Assembly: GCA_002356515.1 (NCBI GenBank) | Contig: AP017605.1 | Location: 3,543,001-3,607,000 of the forward strand | Direction of reading: 5' to 3' | Source: Mesorhizobium loti | GTDB taxonomy: Bacteria; Pseudomonadota; Alphaproteobacteria; Rhizobiales; Rhizobiaceae | DNA: 64,000 nucleotides | The notes under the pieces: model-generated | What the model was told of the DNA's origin: nothing | Database searches by the model: none | What the model saw: only the letters and a program-made list of their open reading frames with translations | In this document: positions 45,539-56,797 of the stretch, piece by piece | Layout of the letters: each line of letters begins with the position of its first letter | Numbering within the stretch: position 1 is the stretch's first letter | Program-made: the position numbers and the translations under genes

Positions 45539-46606
45539 ATGAACTCGATCAAATCGACGGCGCTGGAGCCGACCCGCTCGGAACTCTCCGGGCTGAGCTT
45601 TGGCCAGAAGGCGGCGCGCTATCTGCCGGTCTACGGCCTGCCGATCCTGACGTTGCTGCTCATCCTGCTGTTCTCGCTGCTCTTGCCGCGCACCTTCCCG
45701 ACGCTGCTCAATTTGCGCTCGATCATCTCCGACAAGGCGATCATCGCCCTGCTCTCGCTGGCGGCGATGATCCCCATGGCCTCGGGCCGCATCGACCTGA
45801 CGGTCGGCTACGGCATCGTGCTCTGGCATATATTGGCTATCAGCCTGCAGACCGCCTTCGGTGTCCCCTGGCCGATCGCGGTGCTCATCGTCATCCTGCT
45901 CGGCGTTGTGACCGGCTTCATCAACGGCCTGCTGGTCGAGGTGGCGCGCATCGATTCCTTCATCGCCACGCTCGGCACCGGCACCGTGCTCTATGCCTTG
46001 GCCATGTGGTACACCGGCGGCCGCCAGGTCGTCGGCATGCTTCCCGACGGCTTCCTCGCCCTCAACGGCACGATGCTGTTCGGCCTGCCGATCACTGGCT
46101 ACTACGTGATCGTCCTGGCGCTGGCGATGTGGCTTGTGCTCGAATACATGCCGATCGGCCGCTACCTCTACGCCATCGGCGCCAATCCCAAGGCCGCCGC
46201 GCTCAACGGCATTCCAGTGCAGAAATTCGTCATGGGCGCCTTCGTCGCCTCCGGCGCGCTGACCGCGCTGGGCGGCGTGCTTCTCGCCTCGAAGCTGCGG
46301 ATCGGCCAGGCCAGCGTCGGCCTCGAATATCTGCTGCCGGCGCTGGTCGGCGCCTTCCTCGGATCGACCACCATCAAGCCCGGCCGCGTCAATGTATGGG
46401 GCACGATCATCGGCGTCGTCATCCTCGCCGCCGGCATTTCCGGCATCCAGCAGTTCGGCGGCTCGTTCTGGGTCGAGCCGCTGTTCAACGGCGTCACCTT
46501 GCTCGTCGCCATCGGCATTGCCGGCTACGCGCAGCGCCGCCGCGGCGCGGTCGTGCCGCCTCCACCAGCCACCAGCCAACCAACAAAGACAAATGACAAT
46601 GCTTAA
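45539..46606 (+). CDS. Sugar ABC transporter permease (RbsC type)
   Basis: 355 residues, eight to ten membrane spans. The family core is LSLAAMIPMASGRIDLTVGYG, the ATPase-contact region YLYAIGANPKAAALNGIPV near 215-235, and LLASKLRIGQASVGLEYLLPALVGAFLGSTTI. Nine bp after the ATPase gene. The C-terminus is proline- and threonine-rich. Inner membrane. Confidence 0.92.
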   Translation: MNSIKSTALEPTRSELSGLSFGQKAARYLPVYGLPILTLLLILLFSLLLPRTFPTLLNLRSIISDKAIIALLSLAAMIPMASGRIDLTVGYGIVLWHILAISLQTAFGVPWPIAVLIVILLGVVTGFINGLLVEVARIDSFIATLGTGTVLYALAMWYTGGRQVVGMLPDGFLALNGTMLFGLPITGYYVIVLALAMWLVLEYMPIGRYLYAIGANPKAAALNGIPVQKFVMGAFVASGALTALGGVLLASKLRIGQASVGLEYLLPALVGAFLGSTTIKPGRVNVWGTIIGVVILAAGISGIQQFGGSFWVEPLFNGVTLLVAIGIAGYAQRRRGAVVPPPPATSQPTKTNDNA

Positions 46607-46619
46607 TGGGAGAAGAAAC

Positions 46620-47717
46620 ATGCATCGCAGAACAGTCCTTCAGCTCGGCGTCGCTTGCCTGGCGCTCGGCATCGCCTCGACCGCGCTGGCCGACCCGATG
46701 GCCGACGCCAAGGCCGTCGTCGACAAATACGCCAGCAAGGTCGACAAATGGGACGGCCCGACGACCGGACCGAAAGGCGCTGCCGGCAAGACCATCGTGG
46801 TGCTTGGCGCCGACATGAAGAACGGCGGCATACTGGGCGTCACCAAGGGCGTCGAGGAAGCAGCGGCGGCTCTCGGCTGGACGGTCAAGACGCTTGACGG
46901 CGCCGGCTCCATCGGCGGCCGCACGGCGGCTTTCGGCCAGGCGCTGGCGCTTAATCCCGACGGCATCATCATCAACGGCTTCGACGCCGTCGAGCAGAAG
47001 CCGGCAATGGAGCAGGCGAAGGCCGCCAAGATCCCAATGGCGGCATGGCATGCGGCACCGACGGTCGGTCCGATCGACGATCTCGGCATCATCGCCAACG
47101 TCTCGACCGATCCGATGGAAGTGTCGAAGGCGGCGGCCGACTGGGCCTTTGTCGACGCCAAGGGCAAGCCTGGCGTCATCATCTTCACCGATTCCACCTA
47201 CCAGATCGCCATCGCCAAGGCGGACCGGATGAAGAAGGAGATCGAGGATCTCGGCGGCAAGGTGCTCGAATATGTCGACACGCCGATCGCCGAGACTTCA
47301 CAGCGCATGCCGCAGCTCACCACCTCGTTGCTGCAAAAATATGGCGACGCCTGGACCCATTCGCTGGCGATCAACGATCTCTATTTCGACTTCATGGGCC
47401 CGTCGCTGGCGGCTGCCGGCAAGTCGGGCACCGACGCGCCAATCAATGTGGCGGCGGGCGATGGTTCCGAATCCGCCTACCAGCGCATCCGCTCCAGCCA
47501 GTTCCAGAAAGTGACGGTGGCCGAGCCGCTGAATCTGCAGGGCTGGCAGCTCGTCGACGAGCTCAACCGCGCCATGGCCGGCGAGAAATGGTCGGGCTAC
47601 ATCTCGCCGCTGCATGTGGTGACATCGGACAATGTCGAATTCGACGGCGGCCCGGACAACCGCTTCGACCCGGGCAACGGCTATCGCGACCAATACAAGA
47701 AGATCTGGGGCAAGTAA
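46620..47717 (+). CDS. Sugar ABC transporter substrate-binding protein
   Basis: 365 residues from ATG 46620 with GGGAGAAG upstream. Residues 1-24 form the signal peptide (HRRTVLQLGVACLALGIASTALA). The mature part is a periplasmic-binding-protein type 1 fold (ribose-type): GKTIVVLGADMKNGGILGVTKGVEEAAAALGW, NPDGIIINGFDAVEQKPAMEQAK, and SPLHVVTSDN. The likely ligand is a sugar acid or lactone, judged from the catabolic neighbours. Third gene of the ABC operon, followed by a terminator. Confidence 0.9.
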   Translation: MHRRTVLQLGVACLALGIASTALADPMADAKAVVDKYASKVDKWDGPTTGPKGAAGKTIVVLGADMKNGGILGVTKGVEEAAAALGWTVKTLDGAGSIGGRTAAFGQALALNPDGIIINGFDAVEQKPAMEQAKAAKIPMAAWHAAPTVGPIDDLGIIANVSTDPMEVSKAAADWAFVDAKGKPGVIIFTDSTYQIAIAKADRMKKEIEDLGGKVLEYVDTPIAETSQRMPQLTTSLLQKYGDAWTHSLAINDLYFDFMGPSLAAAGKSGTDAPINVAAGDGSESAYQRIRSSQFQKVTVAEPLNLQGWQLVDELNRAMAGEKWSGYISPLHVVTSDNVEFDGGPDNRFDPGNGYRDQYKKIWGK

Positions 47718-47740
47718 GCTCGGCCGCAAAGGCCACCAGA

Positions 47741-47777
47741 AGACGGCCGGCGGTCATCCCGCTGGCCGTCTTCTTTT
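47741..47777 (+). terminator. Terminator between ABC operon and lacI-type gene
   Basis: AGACGGCC...GGCCGTCT with an inner GCGG/CCGC part, followed by TTCTTTT; 23 bp past the binding-protein stop. Confidence 0.8.
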
Positions 47778-47785
47778 GGAAACCG

Positions 47786-48811
47786 TCAAGCCGTGTGGCG
47801 TACGATCACCTTGGGCGTCATGCCGACCACCACCCGGTCGTCGGCCGCGCGGCGATCGTTGAGCAGGTCGAGCACCAGCTCGGCCACCCTGACACCGATC
47901 TCATGTGCGCCGACATCGATCGTGGTGATCGAAGGCACCGACTGCTCGGCGAGGTCATAGGCGCCGAAGCCGGCGATCGCGACGTCCTCGGGGACGCGGA
48001 TGCCGCGCCGCACGCATTCCATCAGCGCGCCGAAGGCCGAGAGGTCCGACACGCACATCACCGCCTGCGTGTCCGGCCAGCGCGAGATCATTTCGACCAT
48101 GGCGATGGCGCCCTCGCGCATCGAGATCGGCGGCACGCCCGAGGCGATGACGCGCGAGGCGTCGAGGCCGCGGTCCTGCAGCGCCGCGACGAAGCCGCGG
48201 CGGCGATCGAGACCGCGCGTGTCGCGCGATGTGTCGCCGCCGATGAAGCCGAGCCTCGAATAGCCGCGTGCGACGAAATGATCGACCATCAGCCGCCCGG
48301 CCTCTGCGTTGGAGAAGCCGACGACATGGCCGATCGGATCCTCCGGCAGGTCCCAGGTCTCCACCACCGGCACGCCGGCATTCTCCAGCATCTTGCGGCA
48401 GCGCGGTGTATGCCGGCCGCCGGTGACGATGATCGCTTCCGGCCGCCGCCTGAGCAGCTGGCCGACCAGGCGCTCCTCCTCCTCGACATTGTAGTCGGTG
48501 AAGCCGAGCAGGATTTCCAGTCCGCTGTCGCGCAGGCCCTCGGTCATGCCGCGCACAGTGTCGGCGAAATTGGCGTTGTTGATCGAAGGGATCGTCACCG
48601 CGACGAAACCGGACCGGCGCGACGACAGGTTGGCGGCGATGCTGTCGAAGACATAGCCGAGCTCGTCCGCCGCCCTTATGATCCGGTCACGCGTGTCGGC
48701 GCTGATGGAGGTATCGCGTTTGAAGGCGCGCGACACTGTCATTGTCGAGACGTTGGCGCGATGCGCGACATCGGCCATGGTCGGGCGTTTTGACGAAGGC
48801 TGCATGGCCAT
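47786..48811 (-). CDS. LacI/GntR-type (LacI family) transcriptional regulator
   Basis: 341 residues. HTH near residues 12-31: TMADVAHRANVSTMTVSRAFKRD. The hinge is followed by a periplasmic-binding-like effector domain (VAVTIPSINNANFADTVRGMTEGL, FIGGDTSRDTRGLDRRRGF, VAIAGFGAYDLAEQSVPSITTIDV). An operator variant lies right at its start codon. It is the likely controller of all three palindromes in this region. Downstream of the idnD-like gene in the same direction. Start at ATG 48811 or 48805. Confidence 0.92.
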   Translation of the reverse strand: MAMQPSSKRPTMADVAHRANVSTMTVSRAFKRDTSISADTRDRIIRAADELGYVFDSIAANLSSRRSGFVAVTIPSINNANFADTVRGMTEGLRDSGLEILLGFTDYNVEEEERLVGQLLRRRPEAIIVTGGRHTPRCRKMLENAGVPVVETWDLPEDPIGHVVGFSNAEAGRLMVDHFVARGYSRLGFIGGDTSRDTRGLDRRRGFVAALQDRGLDASRVIASGVPPISMREGAIAMVEMISRWPDTQAVMCVSDLSAFGALMECVRRGIRVPEDVAIAGFGAYDLAEQSVPSITTIDVGAHEIGVRVAELVLDLLNDRRAADDRVVVGMTPKVIVRHTA

Positions 48812-48827
48812 ACGTTATCGATATCAC
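48812..48827. promoter_or_regulatory. LacI operator, site 3 (weaker)
   Basis: ACGTTATCGATATCAC matches the perfect palindrome ATGTTATCGATAACAT at 13 of 16 positions. It lies in the gap just before the LacI gene start, as expected for autoregulation. Confidence 0.6.
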
Positions 48828-48853
48828 TGCGGAATGCAACGCGCCGCCGAGAC

Positions 48854-49888
48854 TCACGAGAAGGCGATCTGGACCTTCATCGCCTGGCTGCGGTCATTGG
48901 CGAGTTCGAAGCCGGACGAGGCCTCGTCGCAGGCCACGGTGTGGGTGATCAGCGGCTTCACGTCGATCAGTCCCTTGCGCATCAGCTCGACACCTACGGC
49001 GAATTCCGGATGGAAGCGGAACGACCCGTTGATCGACAGTTCCTTGGTGGTGACCGCCGACATCGGCAGGGCCATCTCAGCGCCGCCGAGGCCTAGCTGG
49101 ACGATGGTACCGCGCGGGCGCAGCGCCGCGATGCCTTGCGCCAGCGCCGCGGCGGCCCCCGAGCATTCATAGAGGATGTCGAACGTGCCCTTGTCGGCGA
49201 GATAGGGGGCGAGCCCTTCCGGGTCGATCCGCGTGTTGATCGTCTTGTCGGCCCCGGCCCGGACCGCCATCGCCAGCGTAAAATCGGTGATGTCGACGGC
49301 GACGATCTCGGCGGCGCCGGCACGCCGTGCGCTGAGGATAGACAACAGGCCGATCGGCCCGCAGCCGGTCACCAGCACGCGCTTGCCCAGCATCTCGCCG
49401 GCTCTGCGCGTCGCATGGAGACAGACCGCCAGCGGTTCGGCCATCGCCGCCTCGCCGGCGCTCAACCCGTCCGCCGGCACGCATTGCAGCGCGTCCGCCA
49501 CCAGCATCTCGCGGAACGCACCCTGTATATGCGGGAATGGCATGGCGCTGCCGTAGAAGCGCATGTTGAGGCACTGGTTGTGTATCCCTTCGCGGCAGTA
49601 GCGGCAGCTGTAGCAGGGCCGCGACGGTGAGACCGCGACCAACTGGCCAGGCTGCAGCCCGCTGACGCCGGACCCAAGCTTTTCGATGACGCCGGAGACC
49701 TCGTGGCCGAGGATCATCGGCTCCTTGAGCCGCACCGTTCCGAAGCCGCCGTGATTGTAATAGTGCAGGTCGCTGCCGCAGATGCCGCCGGTGGCGAGAC
49801 GCAGCAGCACCTGGCCCGCTCCCGGCTCCTCGACCGGACGGTCCTCGATGCGCAAATCCTTGGCGGCATGGATGACGATCGACTTCAT
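48854..49888 (-). CDS. idnD: L-idonate 5-dehydrogenase-like zinc alcohol dehydrogenase
   Basis: 344 residues. Catalytic zinc: Cys37 in GGICGSDLHYYNHGG and His62/Glu63 in GHEVSG. Structural zinc: Cys92, 95, 98 and 106. NAD motif VTGCGPIGLLSIL. The HYYNHGGFGTVRLKEPM stretch is typical for IdnD, which oxidises L-idonate to 5-ketogluconate. It lies between the 2-hydroxyacid dehydrogenase and LacI genes and belongs to the leftward arm of the divergent operon at 50935. Sorbitol dehydrogenase-like activity is the alternative. Confidence 0.87.
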   Translation of the reverse strand: MKSIVIHAAKDLRIEDRPVEEPGAGQVLLRLATGGICGSDLHYYNHGGFGTVRLKEPMILGHEVSGVIEKLGSGVSGLQPGQLVAVSPSRPCYSCRYCREGIHNQCLNMRFYGSAMPFPHIQGAFREMLVADALQCVPADGLSAGEAAMAEPLAVCLHATRRAGEMLGKRVLVTGCGPIGLLSILSARRAGAAEIVAVDITDFTLAMAVRAGADKTINTRIDPEGLAPYLADKGTFDILYECSGAAAALAQGIAALRPRGTIVQLGLGGAEMALPMSAVTTKELSINGSFRFHPEFAVGVELMRKGLIDVKPLITHTVACDEASSGFELANDRSQAMKVQIAFS

Positions 49889-49957
49889 GGCAGGCGAGCT
49901 CCTCGGGCAGGTCCAGGAAGGCTGTGCAGCGTTTCCCTTCGGAGTTGAGATTAGGAG

Positions 49958-50905
49958 TTACAGCACCGGCGTGAGCAGCGGCTGGCCGGCAAAATGGGCG
50001 GCGAGGTTGTCGCGCACAAGCTTGCCCATCGCCTTGCGCGTTTCGACCGTGCCCGACGCATGGTGCGGCTGCAGCAGCACATTGTCGAGCGCCAGGAAAC
50101 GTGGATTGAGCTTCGGCTCGCCTTCGAAGACGTCGAGCGCGGCGCAACCAAGCGTCTTCTTCTCGAGCGCGTCGAGCAGCGCATCCTCATCAATATTGGA
50201 AGCGCGCGAAATGTTGATCAGCATGCCTTCCTCGCCAAGTGCGGCGATCACATCCTTATTGACGATGTGGCGCGTCGCGGGCGACGCGGCAAGCGTCACG
50301 AACAGGAAATCCGAACGCTCGGCCAGCCTGACCGGATCGGCGATGAACTCCCAGTTCGACGCGAAATCCTTGCGTGTCGGGCCGCAGTAGGCAATGTCCA
50401 TGCCGAAGCCGGCGAGGCGTTTGGCCACTTCGTGGCCGATGCGGCCAAGACCGAGCACGCCGGCCCGCCGCCCCCAGACGCGGCGCTGCAGCGGGTAGAG
50501 CCCCTTGGCCGCCCAACTGCCGTCGTGCACCCAACGCTGCGCCCCGACCACGCCGCGCGAGAGGGCGAGCATCATGGCGATCCCGAGATCGGCGACATCG
50601 CCGGTCAGCACATCGGGCGTGTTGGTGACACGCACGCCCCGTTCCCGGCAGGCCGCGAGGTCCACCGCGTCGAAACCGACGCCATAGACGCTCACGACCT
50701 CGAGCGAAGGACAGGCCGCGATCATGGGCCGGCTGGCGCCGAGTTCGCCGCGCGTGGCGATGGCGCGTATGCGCGGCCCAACCTCGGCGAGGAAGGACGG
50801 CTTGTCGGCTGCATCGAAATAACGGTGGACAATGAAGGCCTGGTTGAGTGGCTCCTCGTCCCACGCTGGATAAGGTCCAATCTGAAGGATGTGAGGCCGC
50901 TGCAT
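49958..50905 (-). CDS. D-2-hydroxyacid dehydrogenase (GhrB/ketogluconate reductase-like)
   Basis: 315 residues from ATG 50905; the frame runs further upstream (to 51784) but overlaps the operator and SDR gene. The NAD(P) motif is VLGLGRIGHEVAKRL near 150, the catalytic Arg in ISRASNIDEDAL, Glu in DVFEGEPKL, and His in LQPHHASGT. The family reduces 2-keto acids such as glyoxylate, hydroxypyruvate or 2-ketogluconate. Position in the cluster suggests a ketogluconate or related sugar acid. First gene of the leftward arm. Confidence 0.9.
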   Translation of the reverse strand: MQRPHILQIGPYPAWDEEPLNQAFIVHRYFDAADKPSFLAEVGPRIRAIATRGELGASRPMIAACPSLEVVSVYGVGFDAVDLAACRERGVRVTNTPDVLTGDVADLGIAMMLALSRGVVGAQRWVHDGSWAAKGLYPLQRRVWGRRAGVLGLGRIGHEVAKRLAGFGMDIAYCGPTRKDFASNWEFIADPVRLAERSDFLFVTLAASPATRHIVNKDVIAALGEEGMLINISRASNIDEDALLDALEKKTLGCAALDVFEGEPKLNPRFLALDNVLLQPHHASGTVETRKAMGKLVRDNLAAHFAGQPLLTPVL

Positions 50906-50934
50906 CGGTTTTCGCTCCAATTGACTTGACAGCA

Positions 50935-50950
50935 ATGTTATCGATAACAT
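50935..50950. promoter_or_regulatory. LacI operator, site 2 (divergent promoter)
   Basis: ATGTTATCGATAACAT is a perfect 16-bp palindrome between the divergent 2-hydroxyacid dehydrogenase and SDR genes. On the plus strand TTGACT (50921-50926), 18 bases, TAACAT (50945-50950) form a promoter with the operator over its -10, as at site 1. Confidence 0.8.
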
Positions 50951-50983
50951 AACAACATTCAACGACGAGAGGCAATCGGGAAA

Positions 50984-51739
50984 ATGTCGTCCACTCTGTT
51001 CGATCTCACGGGGCGCACGGCGCTCGTTACCGGCTCCTCCCAGGGCATCGGCTTTGCGTTGGCCAAGGGCTTGGCCGAAGCCGGCGCCAGGGTGGTCCTC
51101 AATGGCCGCGACGAAGCAAAGCTCGCCGCGGCGGCGGCACGGATAGCAGGGGCGCGAACACTCGTCTTCGACGCAACCGACCATGCATCGGTGCGCTCCG
51201 CCATTGACGGTTTCGAGCTCTCCGGCGGGCAGATCGACATACTGGTGAACAATGCCGGCATGCAGTTTCGCGCGCCGCTCGAAGATTTTCCCGCCGATGC
51301 GTTCGAGCGCTTGCTGCAGACCAATGTCGCCAGTGTCTTCCATGTCGGCCAGGCGGTCGGACGCCACATGATCGGCCGCGGCCGCGGCAAGATCATCAAC
51401 ATCGCCAGTGTGCAGACCGCGCTCGCCCGCCCGGGCATCGCACCCTACACCGCGACCAAAGGCGCGGTCGGCAACCTGACCAAGGGCATGGCGACCGACT
51501 GGGCCAAACATGGTCTGCAATGCAACGCCATTGCACCGGGCTATTTCGACACACCGCTCAATGCTGCCCTTGTCGCCGACCCTGACTTCAGCGCATGGCT
51601 CCAAAAGCGCACACCGGCCGGCCGCTGGGGCAAGGTCGAAGAACTGGTCGGGGCCTGCGTCTTCCTCGCCTCCGACGCCTCGTCCTTTGTCAACGGACAT
51701 GTCCTCTATGTCGATGGCGGCATCACAGCGTCGATCTGA
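50984..51739 (+). CDS. idnO: SDR oxidoreductase, gluconate 5-dehydrogenase-like
   Basis: 251 residues. Cofactor motif VTGSSQGIGFALAKGLAEAGA, NNAGMQ, active-site Ser in INIASVQ and YTATK (Tyr and Lys). The pattern and length match IdnO/Gno (5-ketogluconate reductase). In E. coli it converts 5-ketogluconate to gluconate. First gene of the rightward arm, followed by a gluconokinase gene, which is strong support for the assignment. Confidence 0.87.
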   Translation: MSSTLFDLTGRTALVTGSSQGIGFALAKGLAEAGARVVLNGRDEAKLAAAAARIAGARTLVFDATDHASVRSAIDGFELSGGQIDILVNNAGMQFRAPLEDFPADAFERLLQTNVASVFHVGQAVGRHMIGRGRGKIINIASVQTALARPGIAPYTATKGAVGNLTKGMATDWAKHGLQCNAIAPGYFDTPLNAALVADPDFSAWLQKRTPAGRWGKVEELVGACVFLASDASSFVNGHVLYVDGGITASI

Positions 51740-51752
51740 TCCGCCGCGCCGC

Positions 51753-52244
51753 ATGATCATCATGGGCGTTGCGGGGTCGGGCAAGACAACGATCGGCGAA
51801 GCGCTGGCTCGCGCGATCTCGGCGACCTATGTCGATGGCGACCAGCTGCATCCGGAGGCCAACATCGCCAAGATGAGCGCCGGCATTCCGCTTGTCGACG
51901 CCGACAGGTGGCCGTGGCTGGCAAGGGTCGGCGAAACCCTGAGGCCAGGCACGATACCCATCATCGTCGGCTGCTCGGCGTTGAAGCGCGCCTATCGCGA
52001 TTTCATCACCGAACAGACCGGAGCGCCCGTGCTGTTCATCTATCTCGACGGTTCGCACGAACTGATTTTTCGACGCATGCGCGAACGCACCGGCCACTTC
52101 ATGCCGACAAGCCTGCTCGACAGCCAGTTCGCGACGCTGGAGATACCGGGCAAGGACGAGAATGCAATCAGTGTGGTTATCGACGCGCCGCTCCAGGAGA
52201 TTGTCGCGGACATAACAACGAAATTCGAGGAGCGGCCGTCATGA
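51753..52244 (+). CDS. gntK: Gluconokinase
   Basis: 163 residues from ATG 51753. P-loop MGVAGSGKTTIGEALA, then YVDGDQLHPEANIAKMSAGIPLVDADRWPWL, the GntK hallmark, and CSALKRAYRDFI. Phosphorylates D-gluconate to 6-phosphogluconate. A longer in-frame start overlaps the SDR gene. It is 13 bp after the SDR gene and overlaps the next start by four bases (ATGA). Could equally be called idnK. Confidence 0.92.
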   Translation: MIIMGVAGSGKTTIGEALARAISATYVDGDQLHPEANIAKMSAGIPLVDADRWPWLARVGETLRPGTIPIIVGCSALKRAYRDFITEQTGAPVLFIYLDGSHELIFRRMRERTGHFMPTSLLDSQFATLEIPGKDENAISVVIDAPLQEIVADITTKFEERPS

Positions 52245-53131
52245 CCAACAAAGTCGCATTGATTGGCGCCGGCGCCATGGGCGGGGCGATCGGCGAGCGC
52301 CTGCTCGCCACCGGCAATCGCCTCGCCGTGTTCGATCTCGACAAGGTCAAGGTCGAGGCGCTGGTCGCCAGGGGCGCGACCGCCATGGCGAGCGCGGCCG
52401 AGGCCGCCGGTGCGTCCGATTATGTCATCCTCAGCCTCAATTCGGCGGCGATCGTGCGCCGCGCAGTGTTCGGTGACGGCGGCGTGACGGCTGGAGCGAA
52501 GCCTGGCACGCTGATCATCGACATGTCGTCCATCGACCCCGATGCGACGCGCCAGCTCGCCGCCGACGCAAGCGAGAAGGGTCTGCGCTGGGTCGACAGC
52601 CCGCTCTCGGGCGGCGCGCCGAAGGCGCTGACCGGTGAATTGACACTGATGGCCGGCGGCGAGGCCGAGGACGTCGCGGACGCCCACAAGGTGCTGCGCG
52701 ACGTCGCGGCCAATTACACCCATATGGGCCCGGCCGGCACCGGCCAGACGACCAAGCTGATCAACCAGGTGCTGTGCGCGCTGAACTTCATGGCCGTGGC
52801 GGAGGCGACGCGGCTGGCGCTGGATGCCGGCGTCGACGTGCTGAAGATCCCCCAGGCGTTGAAGGGCGGGCGCGCCGACAGCGCCATCCTGCAGGAATAC
52901 CTGCCGCGCTTCGCCACCCGTGACTACCGGCGCACGGGCCGCATCGACAATATGGTGAAGGACCTGGATGCCGCGCAGGATCTGGCGCGACGCACGCATA
53001 CGGCGATGCCGCTGACGGCCGTCTGCGCCGAAGTGCACAGGCTGCTGACGGCTGCCGGACTGGGCGGCGAGGACCAGGCCGCATTGATGGAATTTTTCCG
53101 ACGCAACGACGACCAGGAGAACCGGACATGA
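52241..53131 (+). CDS. NAD(P)-dependent 3-hydroxyisobutyrate dehydrogenase-like oxidoreductase
   Basis: 296 residues. Rossmann motif ALIGAGAMGGAIGERL, DSPLSGGAPKALTGELTLMAGG, and the catalytic Lys in GTGQTTKLINQ. Family of beta-hydroxyacid dehydrogenases, including tartronate semialdehyde and related reductases. It overlaps gntK by four bases and the next gene by four bases. Its role in an idonate/gluconate operon is not standard; it may handle a side product or a different sugar acid. Confidence 0.9.
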   Translation: MTNKVALIGAGAMGGAIGERLLATGNRLAVFDLDKVKVEALVARGATAMASAAEAAGASDYVILSLNSAAIVRRAVFGDGGVTAGAKPGTLIIDMSSIDPDATRQLAADASEKGLRWVDSPLSGGAPKALTGELTLMAGGEAEDVADAHKVLRDVAANYTHMGPAGTGQTTKLINQVLCALNFMAVAEATRLALDAGVDVLKIPQALKGGRADSAILQEYLPRFATRDYRRTGRIDNMVKDLDAAQDLARRTHTAMPLTAVCAEVHRLLTAAGLGGEDQAALMEFFRRNDDQENRT

Positions 53132-53469
53132 TCACGCGCTATGCGCTGTTTGAAGGCAAGGTGAAGGACGGGCAGACCGCGGCATTCCGCCAAGCTGTCC
53201 TCGACACCGTACTGCCGAAGTGGAAGGCGTTTCCCGGCGCGCTCGACGTGCGCGTCAGCTTCGCCGAAAAGCGTGACGACGGCGCGCCGGAATTCCCGCT
53301 GATCCTGGCGATCAACTACCGCGACATGGCGGCCGTCGATGCAGCCCTTGCCAGCCCCGTCCGCGCTGAATCGCGCGCCGCGACCGAAGCGGTCCTGGCC
53401 AGATATTTCGAGGGCCGCATCCACCATCACGTCACGATCGCCAACGAATTCCCTCTGGCCGCAGCGTAG
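53128..53469 (+). CDS. Dimeric alpha/beta-barrel-like protein
   Basis: 113 residues, ITRYALFEGKVKDGQTAAFRQAVLDTVLPKWKAFPGALDVRVSF then a second strand set ILAINYRDMAAVDAALASPVRAESRAATEAVLARYFEG. This has the ferredoxin-like dimeric barrel pattern of the EthD/ABM group. It overlaps the previous stop (ATGA). Such proteins are often lactone- or sugar-acid-related isomerases or monooxygenases; function here not known. Last gene of the rightward arm. Confidence 0.75.
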   Translation: MITRYALFEGKVKDGQTAAFRQAVLDTVLPKWKAFPGALDVRVSFAEKRDDGAPEFPLILAINYRDMAAVDAALASPVRAESRAATEAVLARYFEGRIHHHVTIANEFPLAAA

Positions 53470-53604
53470 TGGCATCGCCGGTTCCGGCCCGGTTCGCTTC
53501 CTGGCGGGCCGTGTCAGCAATCGGACAGGCACGCCAACGAAATCTTAATGTAAATGAAGCGTAATCCCGGTCGTTAAAATAATGCGTATGTGTTGGGGTT
53601 GCGC

Positions 53605-55944
<2,340 letters not shown>

Positions 55945-55968
55945 GATATAGCCCGTCAGGCTGCCAGA

Positions 55969-56709
55969 TCAGCCCAGTCGACCGATCGGTATGATTTCCG
56001 GAGAGGTGTCCGCATAGGATTCGCCTTGCCAGTCGCCGAACCATTGCTCCACTAGCAGGCCGGCGTCATCCAGCATCCCGGCAAGATCTTCCCTGTTTGG
56101 AAACGCGATTTTCGATTCGGCGCCCAGAATTGGCCTGCCGCCGGGAATTTCATAGAAGGTCGAATAGGTGACCACCGCACTGGCGGCATCCCAGTCGGCA
56201 TCATACCATGCCCTGACCGTGCCAAGCCTGGGATGCTTCACCATTCTTTCGGAGCGCTGCGGCGTCCATTCCAGCCACGCCGCCACGGCGGGATTTCGCG
56301 TGTCGAAGATGAAGCGCCCATCGCGAGCGAGGTGTTCGGCGATGGTACGCAGCACCGCCCGCTGATCCTCTTCGGTCAGGAAAACCTGGAACGCGTGACC
56401 GGTCAGCAGCACCAGATCGAACCGTCTTCCGAGCCGCACCGTTCGCGCGTCGCCGACAACCCAGTCGACCTTGTCCCCGCCGCTCCTGTGTCGCGCGACG
56501 TCGAGCATGGCCGATGCGGGATCGACACCGGTGACGCTGCAGCGGTCAGCCATTTCGGCAGCCAGTTGACCCGTGCCGCAACCAAGATCGAGGACCGAGC
56601 CGCCCTCCCTGGCAAGACGAATGCAACAGTCGAAATCGGCGCGGCCATCCTGATTCTCGATGTCGTAGAACTGAACGAAGTCGGGATCATTGTAGATCAG
56701 ATCGGTCAT
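55969..56709 (-). CDS. Class I SAM-dependent methyltransferase
   Basis: 246 residues. Motif I VLDLGCGTGQLAAEM near 39-52, motif II VTGVDPASAMLDVAR, motif III VGDARTVRLGRRFDLVLLTGHAF. C-terminal beta-hairpin as in small-molecule methyltransferases. Substrate unknown. Convergent with the hybrid kinase gene. Confidence 0.88.
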   Translation of the reverse strand: MTDLIYNDPDFVQFYDIENQDGRADFDCCIRLAREGGSVLDLGCGTGQLAAEMADRCSVTGVDPASAMLDVARHRSGGDKVDWVVGDARTVRLGRRFDLVLLTGHAFQVFLTEEDQRAVLRTIAEHLARDGRFIFDTRNPAVAAWLEWTPQRSERMVKHPRLGTVRAWYDADWDAASAVVTYSTFYEIPGGRPILGAESKIAFPNREDLAGMLDDAGLLVEQWFGDWQGESYADTSPEIIPIGRLG

Positions 56710-56797
56710 GTCGCCGCCTATAGCTCAAATGCTTGCCATGCCCGACAGGCACAATTCACGCCGCCGAGGACGTTGCGGCTTTGCTCGGCCCCCATAC

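Noticed and set aside
51510..51752. N-terminal extension of gluconokinase
   Set aside because: It overlaps the end of the SDR gene in another frame; GntK proteins begin with the P-loop a few residues after the start.
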